NCBI RefSeq assembly: GCF_020731285.1 | Contig: NZ_JAJFOW010000013.1 | Coordinates: 62,001-126,000 of the forward strand | Length of the DNA: 64,000 nt | From: Cohnella baijiui | GTDB taxonomy: Bacteria; Bacillota; Bacilli; Paenibacillales; Paenibacillaceae | Reading direction: 5' to 3' | Shown here: piece by piece, positions 16,485-25,705 of the stretch | How positions within the stretch are numbered: position 1 is the first letter of the stretch | Layout of the letters: every line of letters begins with the position of its first letter | Notes under the pieces: generated by a model | The model's database searches: none | Told to the model about the DNA's origin: nothing | The model's input: the letters and a program-made list of their open reading frames with translations, nothing else | Program-made: the position numbers and the translations under genes

Positions 16485-17819
16485 TTAAGATTCGTACATC
16501 ACGGGTAAGCATAAGGTGAAAGTCGTGCCTATCCCGAATGTGCTGCTTACGCCTACCGAGCCTCCGTGCACCTGCGCGTATTCTCTGGCAATCGCCAGTC
16601 CGAGTCCCAGCCCGGTCCCCTGCCGATTCATCCCTTTACGGCCGCGGTAAAATCGGTCGAACACATAAGGCAGCTCCTCCTGCTCGATCCCCCACCCGTC
16701 GTCATGGACCGTAATCGCAGTCTCACTGTCCTTTAGGGAGAGTTCCACGCGTACACGGCTGCGTGCATGGCGGAAAGCGTTGCCTAGCAAATTAAGCAGG
16801 ATGCTTCTGACCCGTTCCTCGTCCGCAAAAATACGCACCTCTTGCACCTCTTGCGCTTTGCTGAAGCTTACGGCAATAGCCCGTCCCTCGCCCTCGACAG
16901 ACAAAAACTCGAGCACCTCCTCGATAAGCTTCGAATAAGCAATCCACGCCTTGTGCAAAGGCAGGTTTCCTGACTCCGCGAGCGATAAATCCTGAAGATC
17001 ATGTACCAGCTTGGAGAGCCTAAGCGTCTCGTCATGAAGACCTACCATTTTCTCGACGGGCAAGCTTGCCTCGCCCTGCAAGGCGTGATCAAGCTGCGTA
17101 CGCATAATAGCAATGGGGGTGCGCAGCTCATGCGCAATATCAGCGACCATGGAGCGCCTCACCGTCTCCAGACGGCTAATCGTCGCATGCAGCCGATCGG
17201 CGGCGGCAAGCGCCTCCTCTACGGCAGACGCGGCGTCCGCCGCCTTAGGTTGTCGCCGCAGAGGAGCAAGACTCCCAGCGTCAGGCTGCATCCGTTTGTA
17301 CGCTTCTGCGGCAAACCCGTACAAGTCCCGATGCTTCTGCTTCAGCATACGCCTGCTGTACAGGAAGGCAGTACCGTACAGCAGCAGTCCGAATAATGCC
17401 GCACCTGACACGATCGCACGGCGCGCTTTCCGATCCTTTTCGGCTGTGGCCTGCGTATAGCCTACAAGCTGACCGCCGGACAGCACCGGGATGCTGCGGA
17501 CCGTCTTGGCCTGCCGGCTCTCCTGCCCTGCTTCGGGCTGCAGTCTCGAAGAAGCGGACGGTTCCGCCGCCGATTCCCAGCTCAGGCGATCCGCCTTGGC
17601 TCCAAAAGCCCCCGTCAACAGCTTTCTATTCATTGGCTCCCAGCTGCCGGCCTGTTCGTAAACGGTTTTTGCGTAGCTGTTCCACAGCAGCTCTATGCTT
17701 TGCAGCTCTGCCTGCTCGGCTCGCTCCTGCAGCCGCAGGACCAAGCCTCCAAGCACGCAAGCCGCTGCCATGCTTGTAAGCGCAAGCGCCAGATGAAGCC
17801 GCAGGGTGAAAGCCTTCAC
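16485..17819 (-). CDS. Sensor histidine kinase
   Basis: A 444-residue membrane kinase. TM1 is at about 9-30, an extracytoplasmic domain of about 100 residues follows, and TM2 is at about 134-153. The dimerisation/phosphoacceptor motif DIAHELRTP (His230) and the ATPase domain with N, G1 and G2 boxes (NLLGNAFRHA, DDGWGIE, GTGLGLGLA) are all present. It phosphorylates the response regulator encoded 34 bp upstream in the same operon. The stimulus is unknown; the linked transporter suggests a membrane-active compound. Confidence 0.93.
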   Translation of the reverse strand: MKAFTLRLHLALALTSMAAACVLGGLVLRLQERAEQAELQSIELLWNSYAKTVYEQAGSWEPMNRKLLTGAFGAKADRLSWESAAEPSASSRLQPEAGQESRQAKTVRSIPVLSGGQLVGYTQATAEKDRKARRAIVSGAALFGLLLYGTAFLYSRRMLKQKHRDLYGFAAEAYKRMQPDAGSLAPLRRQPKAADAASAVEEALAAADRLHATISRLETVRRSMVADIAHELRTPIAIMRTQLDHALQGEASLPVEKMVGLHDETLRLSKLVHDLQDLSLAESGNLPLHKAWIAYSKLIEEVLEFLSVEGEGRAIAVSFSKAQEVQEVRIFADEERVRSILLNLLGNAFRHARSRVRVELSLKDSETAITVHDDGWGIEQEELPYVFDRFYRGRKGMNRQGTGLGLGLAIAREYAQVHGGSVGVSSTFGIGTTFTLCLPVMYES

Positions 17820-17853
17820 ATCGCCCGCCCCTTTCGTTTGTCACTGATGGCCG

Positions 17854-18564
17854 TTAGCGTTCATCCGCCTGATCGGCAAACCGGTACCCAACGCCATAAA
17901 CCGTCTGAATATACTCGCAGTGCGCCCCGCCTTCCTCCAGCTTGCGGCGTAAATTGCGGATATGCGAGTCCAGCGTCCGCTCGTAGCCGATGAACACGTC
18001 ACCAAGCGCCTCATCCATCAGATGAGTACGGGTAAACACTCTTCCGGGATTAGAAGCCAGCGTCCACAGCAGCAGAAATTCGGTCCGCGTCAATTCCAGC
18101 CTCTTCTGCTCCAATTGTGCCGTAAACCGCACGAAATCGAGCCTCAGCTGCCCCTGCTCAACGACCTGCTCGTCCTGCCGTTCCTTATCCTGCGGCTTGC
18201 CTTTGCCAGTGCGGCGCAGAACCGCTTTGATACGTGCGCTAAGCTCGCGAAGTCCGAAAGGCTTCGTTAAATAATCATCGGCCCCTAGCTCGAGGGCAAG
18301 CACCTTGTCCAGTTCGTCTCCTTTGGCCGTAACCATCATAAAAGGCAGCCCCCAATGCCGCTCGTTCCATTTGCACAGCTCAAGTCCGCTTTCCCCGCCG
18401 GGAAGCATCCAGTCCACAAGCAGCATATCAGGCTTCTTCTCTTCGACCAGCACTTTGGCCTCGGCTACGGTCTCCGCTCCAAAAACCTCAATCGATTCCT
18501 TCTTCAAATATTGCGTCCATTCCCGCAGCAGCTGCCGCTCATCCTCGATCCATACGACTTTCAA
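17854..18564 (-). CDS. OmpR/PhoB-family response regulator
   Basis: A two-domain regulator of about 236 residues. The receiver domain begins MKVVWIEDE and has the phospho-accepting Asp51 in LLVDWMLPGG. The C-terminal winged helix contains TRTEFLLLWTLASNPGRVFTR-type recognition sequence, with a DNA-binding helix near DSHIRNLRRKLE. The TTG at 18564 is chosen because GGAGGTG lies 6 nt before it and the protein then begins as response regulators do. It is the first gene of the regulator, kinase, ATPase and permease operon. Confidence 0.92.
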   Translation of the reverse strand: MKVVWIEDERQLLREWTQYLKKESIEVFGAETVAEAKVLVEEKKPDMLLVDWMLPGGESGLELCKWNERHWGLPFMMVTAKGDELDKVLALELGADDYLTKPFGLRELSARIKAVLRRTGKGKPQDKERQDEQVVEQGQLRLDFVRFTAQLEQKRLELTRTEFLLLWTLASNPGRVFTRTHLMDEALGDVFIGYERTLDSHIRNLRRKLEEGGAHCEYIQTVYGVGYRFADQADER

Positions 18565-18627
18565 AGCGCGCACCTCCGCTCCTTTATGTACAATAATTGC
18601 CCTAACCCTATAATAGAGCAAAACAAA

Positions 18628-18659
18628 GCCGGGCTTGAACGATCATTTTCAAGCCCGGC
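18628..18659 (-). terminator. Perfect 12-bp hairpin upstream of the response regulator
   Basis: GCCGGGCTTGAA and TTCAAGCCCGGC pair around 8 nt and are followed on the minus strand by CTTTGTTTTGC. It could be a second insulating terminator, but it also sits where an operator or leader hairpin for the two-component operon would be. Confidence 0.55.
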
Positions 18660-18788
18660 CTATAGCTCGCAGGAATAACCATTACAGATACCAAGTACAT
18701 ATCGATCAATTCATTCAATCATTCTTAATCTCATCCATCTTACTTTATATCATCTCCGTATTTCAATATTATTCCATGCCTAAAAATA

Positions 18789-18826
18789 ACACTGGCAGCC
18801 TATACGCGTGTATAGGTCGCCAGTGT
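18789..18826 (-). terminator. Terminator of nrdJ
   Basis: ACACTGGC/GCCAGTGT outer arms and CCTATAC/GTATAGG inner arms form a two-part stem, followed on the minus strand by TATTTTTA. It lies about 50 bp after the nrdJ stop. Confidence 0.85.
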
Positions 18827-18877
18827 AATCATATCTAGAAAAAAGACGATATTATTTTACATTTTCGTTTGCGCCCA

Positions 18878-21499
18878 TCAAGAACACTTGCTGTATCCGC
18901 AGTTCGCGCACGTCTTGCAGCCCTCAACATTCAGCAGCGAGGCTGAGCCGCAGGACGGGCACAGATCCAGTGAAGTGTACGGCTGGCTGCCCAGCGAGCC
19001 GTGACTATGCCCTTGATCCGCTGCGGCTGCCGATGCCTGGCTTGTCGCCGCGATCGGCAGCTCGGACGTGGCCGACTGCTCCTCTTCGGCGAGCAGATTC
19101 GCGTGCATCTCGAGCGCCTTGGCGACCGCGTCCGCAATCGACTCGACGCGGTTCGGACCGAAGCCGACGGCGCCGGAGCCGCCGATGCCCTTCAAGTGCT
19201 TGACAAGCAGCTGCACCTTGTTGCCGTGGTCGCCATACCGCAGGAACAGCGAGCAGACGCGGCCCAGCGCTTCGGCCATCGCGAAGACGTCGGAGCCGGC
19301 CTTGCCGACGTTCAGGAAGATCTCGCCCGGCGTGCCGTCGATGTCGTTGACGGTGATATACGCCATGCCGAACGGCGTGTTGAACTTGTACGTCGCGCCG
19401 CGCAGCACTTTCGGACGGCTCTTGTACTGCTTGTCGAACACCTTCTGCTGCGCCGGCGTGACGGAGACGGGCAGCGCCTTGTCGAGCGTATCGAGGGCGG
19501 CGGCTTCGCCTGCCGTGGCCGGCGTTTCCACGGTTTCGGCCGCGGCGGCCGCTTCGTCCTTCTTGTCATCTTTGGCCGTGCTCAGCACCTGCACGTCGCG
19601 GCTGCCGTCTCGGTAGATCGTGACGCCTTTGCAGCCAAGCTCGAACGCCAGCTCGTACAGCTCCGCCGTCTCTTCGACGGTGAAGTCGGCCGGACAGTTC
19701 GCGGTTTTCGAGATCGAGCTGTCCACCCAGCGCTGGATCGCCGCCTGCGCGCGGATATGATCCTTCGCGGACAGATCCATCGCGGTAACGAACCAGGCCG
19801 GCAAGTCCTCGCCCGGGTGCGCGTCCTTCCAATCCTGCGCGATCGGAACGAGCTGCTTGTCGAAGCCGAGACGGCTCTGGCGGAAAAATTCGAACGCGAA
19901 GTACGGCTCGATGCCGGTGGAGGTGCCGACCATCGTTCCCGTGGAGCCCGTCGGCGCCTGGGTGATGACGGTGACGTTGCGCATGCCGCGCTTGCGCACC
20001 GCTTCGGTCACTTCCGGATATACCTCGTGCATGTTTTTCATGAAGCCGCTTTGCAGGAACGGCTCCGCTTCGAACGCTTCGAAGGAGCCCTTCTCCGCCG
20101 CGATTTCCGTCGAAGCCAGGTACGCCTCACGCGCCATAAAGCCGTACAGCTTGTCGAGGAAGGTCAGGCTCTCCGGGCTGCCGTAACGGATTTCGAGGCG
20201 GATCATCAGCTCCGCGAGCCCCATCGTGCCGAGGCCGACGCGGCGCTCCTTCTTCTGGTTCGCTTCGTTTTCCGGGAAGTGGTACGGCGTCTTGTCGATG
20301 ACGTTGTCCAGGAATCGCGTCGAGTAGCGCACGACGCGGGACAATTCGTCCCATGCGACGTCATGCTTTTCCTCGTCGTAGAACTTGGACAGATTAATCG
20401 CCGACAGGTTGCACACGCCCCACGCCGGCAGCCCTTGCTCGCCGCACGGATTCGTGCAGATGATCGGGTTGAAGTACCAGCTGTTGGACATTTGATTGTA
20501 GTATTCCATGAAGACGACGCCAGGCTCGGCGGATTTCCAAGCGGATTCGATGATCGTGTGCCAGATCTCGCGAGCGCGCACCGTACGGTAGGGAATGACG
20601 TCTTTGCCGAGCTTCTTCCACTTGTCGAGGTCGCCGTCCCACAGCTCGTTGTATTCGGCGTCGCTCGTATCCGGGAACACGAGCTCCCAGTCGAGGTCTT
20701 CCTTCACGGCCTTCATAAAGGCGTTGCTCACGCAAACGGACAGGTTGGCGTTCGTCACTTGGCCCATCGTCTGCTTGACGGTGATGAAGTCGAGAACGTC
20801 CGGGTGCCAGTCGTTCATCATAAGCATCAGAGCGCCGCGACGGCTGCCCCCTTGCTCGATAAGACCCGTCGTGTAGCTGAACAGGCCGCCCCACGAAACC
20901 GCGCCGCTCGAGGAGCCGTTCACGCCGCGGACGATGGCGCGACGCGGACGGAGCGAGCTCAGGTTGATGCCGACACCGCCCCCGCGTGCCATAATCTCCG
21001 TCATCTCGGACAGCGTCTCGATGATGCCGCCCCGGCTATCGTGCGGGGACGGGATGACGTAGCAGTTGAACAGCGTCAGCTCCTCGCTCGCGCCGGCGCC
21101 TGCGGCGATCCGTCCGCCGGGAACGAGCTTCCAGTCGTCGAGTACCCAGCGGAATTTCTCGGTCCACTCCTGCTGCTTGTCGGGGGCTTCCACGGAAGCC
21201 ATGGCGGCGGCGAGACGGTCCCACATCTGCTGCGGCGTCTTCTCGATCGTGAGCGTCAGCTTGTCGACGTTCGACTCGACGAGATCCCCGTTTCGCAATT
21301 TGACGGTCACCTGCTTGCCTTCGCGCTTGACGACTTCACCGACGTCCTTGGCGGGAAACTTCGGGTCGTCCTTCGTGAGGACAAGCACCACGTCGCCGAT
21401 CTTCGTCTCGTTCGTGTCGGCGTTCTTCCAAGCATACCGGTCTAGGAAAATCTTTTCGCTTAATCCTTCTAATTTCTTCGTTTCCATCGTCGTTTTCAC
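18878..21499 (-). CDS. nrdJ: Class II (adenosylcobalamin-dependent) ribonucleotide reductase
   Basis: An 873-residue enzyme that makes deoxyribonucleotides using a B12-derived radical, independent of oxygen. The redox Cys is in LFNCYVIPSP near residue 147. The radical Cys and partners are in NPCGEQGLPAWGVCNLSAINL, and the conserved PTGSTGT loop lies in the second half. The C-terminus is an Ala/Glu-rich linker followed by a zinc-ribbon CPSCG...CANCGYSKC, typical of long NrdJ proteins of this group. The GTG start has GGGAGG 9-10 nt upstream; an ATG four codons on is possible. It is monocistronic, with an NrdR-box-like palindrome at its promoter and its own terminator. No cobalamin riboswitch is visible in its leader. 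Confidence 0.97.
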   Translation of the reverse strand: MKTTMETKKLEGLSEKIFLDRYAWKNADTNETKIGDVVLVLTKDDPKFPAKDVGEVVKREGKQVTVKLRNGDLVESNVDKLTLTIEKTPQQMWDRLAAAMASVEAPDKQQEWTEKFRWVLDDWKLVPGGRIAAGAGASEELTLFNCYVIPSPHDSRGGIIETLSEMTEIMARGGGVGINLSSLRPRRAIVRGVNGSSSGAVSWGGLFSYTTGLIEQGGSRRGALMLMMNDWHPDVLDFITVKQTMGQVTNANLSVCVSNAFMKAVKEDLDWELVFPDTSDAEYNELWDGDLDKWKKLGKDVIPYRTVRAREIWHTIIESAWKSAEPGVVFMEYYNQMSNSWYFNPIICTNPCGEQGLPAWGVCNLSAINLSKFYDEEKHDVAWDELSRVVRYSTRFLDNVIDKTPYHFPENEANQKKERRVGLGTMGLAELMIRLEIRYGSPESLTFLDKLYGFMAREAYLASTEIAAEKGSFEAFEAEPFLQSGFMKNMHEVYPEVTEAVRKRGMRNVTVITQAPTGSTGTMVGTSTGIEPYFAFEFFRQSRLGFDKQLVPIAQDWKDAHPGEDLPAWFVTAMDLSAKDHIRAQAAIQRWVDSSISKTANCPADFTVEETAELYELAFELGCKGVTIYRDGSRDVQVLSTAKDDKKDEAAAAAETVETPATAGEAAALDTLDKALPVSVTPAQQKVFDKQYKSRPKVLRGATYKFNTPFGMAYITVNDIDGTPGEIFLNVGKAGSDVFAMAEALGRVCSLFLRYGDHGNKVQLLVKHLKGIGGSGAVGFGPNRVESIADAVAKALEMHANLLAEEEQSATSELPIAATSQASAAAADQGHSHGSLGSQPYTSLDLCPSCGSASLLNVEGCKTCANCGYSKCS

Positions 21500-21576
21500 T
21501 CCGGTCCTACCTCCCGTAATGGCGTCGAATCAAGGCTTGCAGAGCGCACATCAACAAAACATCATGTATGTAAATT

Positions 21577-21607
21577 GTACAATATATTGTGTGCGAAAAC
21601 CATTATA
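21577..21607 (-). promoter_or_regulatory. nrdJ promoter with an NrdR-box-like palindrome
   Basis: The minus strand has a perfect TATAAT -10 box (21602-21607), and immediately downstream lies ACACAATATATTGTAC (21577-21592). This 16-bp palindrome has the NrdR-box form, with one base breaking symmetry. The box would cover the transcription start. A second tandem box at the usual spacing is not convincing. Confidence 0.6.
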
Positions 21608-21790
21608 CTATACCACATCTAGAACGACTACCGACCGAATTCGACCCCTGCCGGAACCTCGGCGGAGCAGGTCGGACGAACCTCGCGCATGCTTCCATTC
21701 TCTCCCGATTTTGCGGTTTGTTTTATTCGGATCGCTAGATGCCAATACTACTGGTTATCTCGACCATCGCATCCGCAAGGAGGTATTCGT

Positions 21791-23620
21791 CTGCGTCCCC
21801 CCTACCTTCATCCCGGGTCCTCCGCGGGGCCCGAACCGATTCCGTACGCCTATGCACCGGACCCGGACGAGCCATCGGTCCAACCTCCCGACGTCGCGCC
21901 GCCGTCCGAACCGCAGCCCCATGCCCGCAAGATCCATCCGCTCGTCGAGCTGCATGTGGACCGAACGCCGTTCGATGAGCTCGAACGCCGACTGGAGCGG
22001 AACGGTCCCTGGGACGATTGGGGCTTGTACCAGATGCACTGGGAAGCCGAGGAGGCAACCCGCGTCACCGACTTTCACGAGCTGCAGTGCATGCGCCTAC
22101 TGCCGAACCTCACGCCCCTGCCGCATCAGACCGAGACGGCGCTGCGCGTGCTCCACGTCATGCGCGGACGCGCCATCCTCGCCGACGAAGTCGGTCTCGG
22201 CAAGACGATCGAAGCCGGTCTCGTCCTGAAGGAATATCTCGTCCGCGGGCTCGTGAAGCGCGCGCTCATCCTCGTCCCCGCCTCCCTTGTCCTGCAGTGG
22301 GTCCGGGAGCTCGGCGGCAAGTTCGGCATTCCCGCCATCGCGCAAAAAAAAGATTACCACTGGGGCAACGATATCGTCGTCGCTTCCATGGACACGGCGA
22401 AGCGGGAGCCGCATCGCTCCCTCCTGCTGGACGCCGAGTACGACATGCTGATCATCGACGAGGCGCACAAGCTGAAGAACAAGCGGACCGGAAACTATCA
22501 ATTCGTCAACGACCTGCGCAAAAAGTACTGTCTGCTCCTGACCGCCACGCCGGTCCAGAACGACTTGAACGAGCTCTACAATCTGATTACCCTGCTTAAG
22601 CCCGGCCAGCTCGGCGGCGAAGGCGACTTCGCCACGAACTACGTGGCCGACCGGCGGGTCGCGAAGAACGAGGACAAGCTGCAAGAAGCGCTCGGCCAAG
22701 TGATGATCCGCAACCGGCGCACGGACGGCGGCGTCGAGTTCACCAAGCGCTTCGTCACGAACGTGCCGCTGCGGCTCTCGGCCGAAGAAATGGCGCTGTA
22801 CGAAGCGGTGACGCGGTACGTGCGCGAATATGCCCAGGCGGAGCGCGGCGATCTCGCAAGCATGCTATCGCTCGTCACCCTGCAGCGCGAGGTGTGTTCG
22901 AGCCGGGACGCCGTCTTCCTGACGTTGGTCAACCTGTTCAAAAAGACGGCGGAAGACTCGCCCTTGCGCGCGCGCATCTGGGAGCTCGTCGAGCTGATCA
23001 AGCAGGTCAAGGCCAATACGAAAGCCGAGAAAACGATGGAGCTCATCAACCGGATCCAGGACAAGACGATCATATTCACGGAATACCGCGCCACGCAGGA
23101 ATACCTGCTCCGGTATTTCCAGGAGCACGATCTGGCGGCCGTCCCCTATCGCGGAGGCATGAACCGGGGCAAGAAGGACTGGATGATGGACCTGTTCAAG
23201 CGCCGGGCGCAGGTGCTGGTCGCGACGGAGGCGGGCGGAGAAGGAATCAACCTGCAATTCGCCCACAATATCATCAATTACGACCTGCCGTGGAACCCGA
23301 TGCGCGTCGAGCAGCGGATCGGCCGCGTGCACCGGCTGGGTCAGACCGAAGACGTTCAGATCTACAATCTATGTACGTTCGGCACCATAGAGGAACATAT
23401 CGTACACCTGCTCCACGAGAAAATCAACATGTTTGAAATGGTAATCGGGGAGCTCGACGAAATCGTCGAACGGATGGAACGCGACGAGCCGCTCGAGCGC
23501 CGTCTCGCCCAGATCATGCTCGAAGCTTCCGACGAAGCCGAACTGCGCCGGCGCATCGACGGACTCGGCGATTCGCTTCTGCAGACCCAACGTCAAGTGC
23601 ATACGGAGAATCGCCCATGA
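21791..23620 (+). CDS. yqhH: SNF2-family helicase YqhH
   Basis: A superfamily 2 ATPase related to Bacillus YqhH (RapA/HepA-like). Motif I is DEVGLGKTIEAG, motif II is IIDEAH, motif III is LLTATPVQNDL. The helicase C-terminal domain shows the GGEGINLQ and QRIGRVHRLGQ motifs. The reading frame is open from an ATG at 21689, but a perfect AAGGAGGT at 21777-21784 is followed 6 nt later by CTG in frame at 21791. That start gives about 609 residues, nearer to the roughly 557 of B. subtilis YqhH. A Pro-rich stretch follows before homology begins at HPLVELHVDRTPF. It overlaps yqhG by 4 bp and is divergent from nrdJ. Its cellular role is not established. Confidence 0.88.
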   Translation: MRPPYLHPGSSAGPEPIPYAYAPDPDEPSVQPPDVAPPSEPQPHARKIHPLVELHVDRTPFDELERRLERNGPWDDWGLYQMHWEAEEATRVTDFHELQCMRLLPNLTPLPHQTETALRVLHVMRGRAILADEVGLGKTIEAGLVLKEYLVRGLVKRALILVPASLVLQWVRELGGKFGIPAIAQKKDYHWGNDIVVASMDTAKREPHRSLLLDAEYDMLIIDEAHKLKNKRTGNYQFVNDLRKKYCLLLTATPVQNDLNELYNLITLLKPGQLGGEGDFATNYVADRRVAKNEDKLQEALGQVMIRNRRTDGGVEFTKRFVTNVPLRLSAEEMALYEAVTRYVREYAQAERGDLASMLSLVTLQREVCSSRDAVFLTLVNLFKKTAEDSPLRARIWELVELIKQVKANTKAEKTMELINRIQDKTIIFTEYRATQEYLLRYFQEHDLAAVPYRGGMNRGKKDWMMDLFKRRAQVLVATEAGGEGINLQFAHNIINYDLPWNPMRVEQRIGRVHRLGQTEDVQIYNLCTFGTIEEHIVHLLHEKINMFEMVIGELDEIVERMERDEPLERRLAQIMLEASDEAELRRRIDGLGDSLLQTQRQVHTENRP

Positions 23621-24546
23621 ACGCCAAGCAAGTGCAAAAGTTCGTCCTCTCTTACCTGGAAGCGACGCAATGCCAAATGATGGAGAAGAGCCCAAACCAC
23701 GTCACCGTGAAGCTCTCACCCGAGGCGGACCGCCAACTAACGAATCGCCCATATTACTGGAGCTTCGTGGACCGGACCGGGGCGGAGCCGGAGACGATGA
23801 CGTTCTCCTGGCAGTTCGCCCCCGCCGAAGCGAGCGAAGCGACCCGCCCCCAGTCGGGCGGAACGGGCGCCAGCGTCTACGGAAGCGTGGCCGGCGGCGC
23901 CCCTCCGCCCGCCCCGCTCTTCGCCCAGCCGGGTCCCCGGATCATTCGGGAGGACGTCTATTTCGGCTCGAGCAGGCTGGCGCAGATCTTCGATTCGGTG
24001 CGACTGGGCGGCCGCTGCATCACGCTGTTCGAGGAGCCGCCGCGCGGCCGTCTCGACCCGCTCCGCTCGAATCCGTACACCGCATGGTTAGGCGCGAACT
24101 TCAAAGTGGGGTATGAATGTGATATGAAGCGCGAGGAGCTCTACGGCTGGGGGATCTCCCTCGCGACCGGGGTCATCGACGAGCGCTTCTTCGAAAAGCT
24201 GCGCGAACGCCGCCTCACGGCCAAGCTGCCGTCGAACGTCCACCTGCTGCGCAACGGCCTCTCGCTGCGCAAAGGGATGACCCAATTGGAGCATGCGCTG
24301 GAGCGCAAGCTGAAAGGGACGGACTTCGGTTGGGCGGTCGAAGCCAACGAGCGCCGCAAAGACGAGATGAAGCGGATCGAGGCGTACTACGAGCCGATGA
24401 TCTCGCGGGCGGCCAACGAGGAGCAGGCAGAGGCGCTGCGCGGACGATTCCGACAGCGGGAAGCCGAAATCGACTGGCAGTACCGGCCGAGAGTGACGAT
24501 ATCCGTCATGAACTGCGGAATCTTCCACCTCCCCGGCATCGATTGA
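23617..24546 (+). CDS. yqhG: YqhG family protein
   Basis: A 309-residue protein of a Bacillales family of unknown function always found beside the YqhH helicase. Recognisable stretches are the N-terminus (VQKFVLSYLEATQ) and PYYWSFVDRTG. An Ala/Gly/Pro-rich insert lies near residues 75-105. The C-terminal third is rich in charged residues and helical (ERRKDEMKRIEAYYEPM). No signal peptide or membrane segment is seen. The ATGA overlap with yqhH indicates coupled translation and probably a common function. Confidence 0.9.
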   Translation: MNAKQVQKFVLSYLEATQCQMMEKSPNHVTVKLSPEADRQLTNRPYYWSFVDRTGAEPETMTFSWQFAPAEASEATRPQSGGTGASVYGSVAGGAPPPAPLFAQPGPRIIREDVYFGSSRLAQIFDSVRLGGRCITLFEEPPRGRLDPLRSNPYTAWLGANFKVGYECDMKREELYGWGISLATGVIDERFFEKLRERRLTAKLPSNVHLLRNGLSLRKGMTQLEHALERKLKGTDFGWAVEANERRKDEMKRIEAYYEPMISRAANEEQAEALRGRFRQREAEIDWQYRPRVTISVMNCGIFHLPGID

Positions 24547-24711
24547 CGACGTTCAGACAAAAAAAGAAGCCGGCGCGCCCCGTCCCGAAGACACATTCCA
24601 ACAGGATCGGCGGCCCCGGTCCAGTACAATAACGGCATAGCTTGTCCGACCCTTCGATCCTTGCAAGCCGAACGGGTTCCTCAACCCCACTATACAAAAG
24701 CAGGTGATCCC

Positions 24712-25629
24712 ATGATGAAACGGTTCCGTCGCGCCGACCGCCGCCGTTTGCCGCTTTGGCCGCTGCTGTTGGCCCTTTCGATCGCCGTCGTTCCCATGAC
24801 CGCAACCGCCCTGCCCGCCCCCGTCCGCGCCGAATCCGCGGTGCCCGAGACGGCGGACCGCGCTGCGCTGGAGCGTCACGTCGCCGAGTGGGTCGGCGCT
24901 CTCGCCGCGGAAAAGCCGTTCGCCGCGTGGAAGAAGGCTTCGCCGCGCATCGATACGCTCGGCCCCGGCACGCACGGCTGGCTCGTCACCCTCGTCGCCG
25001 ACGGCCGCGCCGCCGGCTATCTCGTCGTCTACGCCGCGGAAGACGGCACCTACCGTCTGGGCGAGTACGGCTTGGGTCCGCAGCCGCTGTTCGATACGGG
25101 CGCGCTGCGCCGCGCCCTCTTCGCGAACGGCTGGATCGACTCCACTCAGTCGAACGAGTTCCAGGCCGTTAAGCACTACGCGCACGCCTTCGCCGCCGCC
25201 TGGGAGGTCCGCCTTCCGGGGCAGACCGTCTGGCTGGACGCCAAGACGGGCGAGCAGTTGCCGCTCGATGCGGCTTCGTGGGCCGAAGCCGCCAAAGCTT
25301 CCGCTCTCAGCGCTCCGTTCGCCGCTCCGGCGACGTCGAAGATCGGCGCGCTGAAGCTGAACGCGACGTTCGATCCCTACGAGCGGCTTCCTTGGCTCAT
25401 GGACGAGGCGCCGTTCGCGGCCGATCCGGCGAAACTGCTGCAGCGGCTCGCGAGCAAGGGGCACCTGCGTTTCGTCTCCGAACCGTTCGGCGACGCCATG
25501 CTGTACGCGCTCCCCGTGACGGGGTACCAGCGATGGGCGGACGGTCGCACCGATCTCGCCCTCGATATGGCCGGCACGCGGTTCATTCCGCTCGAAACGC
25601 TGACCAAACTCGGACTTTTCTATCGCTGA
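24712..25629 (+). CDS. Secreted protein of unknown function
   Basis: A 305-residue protein that I do not recognise. The ATG at 24712 follows an AGCAGGTG site. A basic start (MMKRFRRADRRRLP) and a hydrophobic stretch end in ALPAPVRAES, a clear signal peptide. The mature part is Ala-rich, with segments such as GWLVTLVADGRAAGYLVVYA and AVKHYAHAFAAAWEVRLPG that look like two PepSY-like or beta-rich repeats. No Cys and no catalytic motif are obvious. It lies between yqhG and yqzE and has a terminator directly behind it. It may be an envelope or spore-surface protein; this is a guess from context. Confidence 0.75.
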   Translation: MMKRFRRADRRRLPLWPLLLALSIAVVPMTATALPAPVRAESAVPETADRAALERHVAEWVGALAAEKPFAAWKKASPRIDTLGPGTHGWLVTLVADGRAAGYLVVYAAEDGTYRLGEYGLGPQPLFDTGALRRALFANGWIDSTQSNEFQAVKHYAHAFAAAWEVRLPGQTVWLDAKTGEQLPLDAASWAEAAKASALSAPFAAPATSKIGALKLNATFDPYERLPWLMDEAPFAADPAKLLQRLASKGHLRFVSEPFGDAMLYALPVTGYQRWADGRTDLALDMAGTRFIPLETLTKLGLFYR

Positions 25630-25657
25630 TGCGACGAAGGAAGATTTCGCAAAGAAA

Positions 25658-25705
25658 AAGCCGCAGCTCCCGTCAGGAACCGGGCGCGTGCGGCTTGTCT
25701 TTTTT
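25658..25705 (+). terminator. Bidirectional terminator
   Basis: AAGCCGCA and TGCGGCTT form the outer stem, CCCG/CGGG the inner stem, and CTTTTTT follows on the plus strand. The minus strand has TTTTTCTTT after the stem, and the yqzE stop codon lies inside the loop. Confidence 0.85.

Larger units (their letters stand above)
18574..18877. other. Region between nrdJ and the two-component operon
   Basis: No gene is seen. It contains the nrdJ terminator and a second hairpin (listed separately). A TATTAT box on the minus strand near 18609-18614, just downstream of the second hairpin, could be the -10 of the response-regulator promoter. Confidence 0.5.

Noticed and set aside
19001..21445. A very long open frame on the plus strand opposite nrdJ
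   Set aside because: It is Arg/Val/Asp-rich with no recognisable domain and exists because the GC-rich third positions of nrdJ suppress stops on the other strand.
21500..21790. Cobalamin riboswitch before nrdJ
   Set aside because: The leader is too short between the -10 box and the start, and no B12-box sequence is visible.
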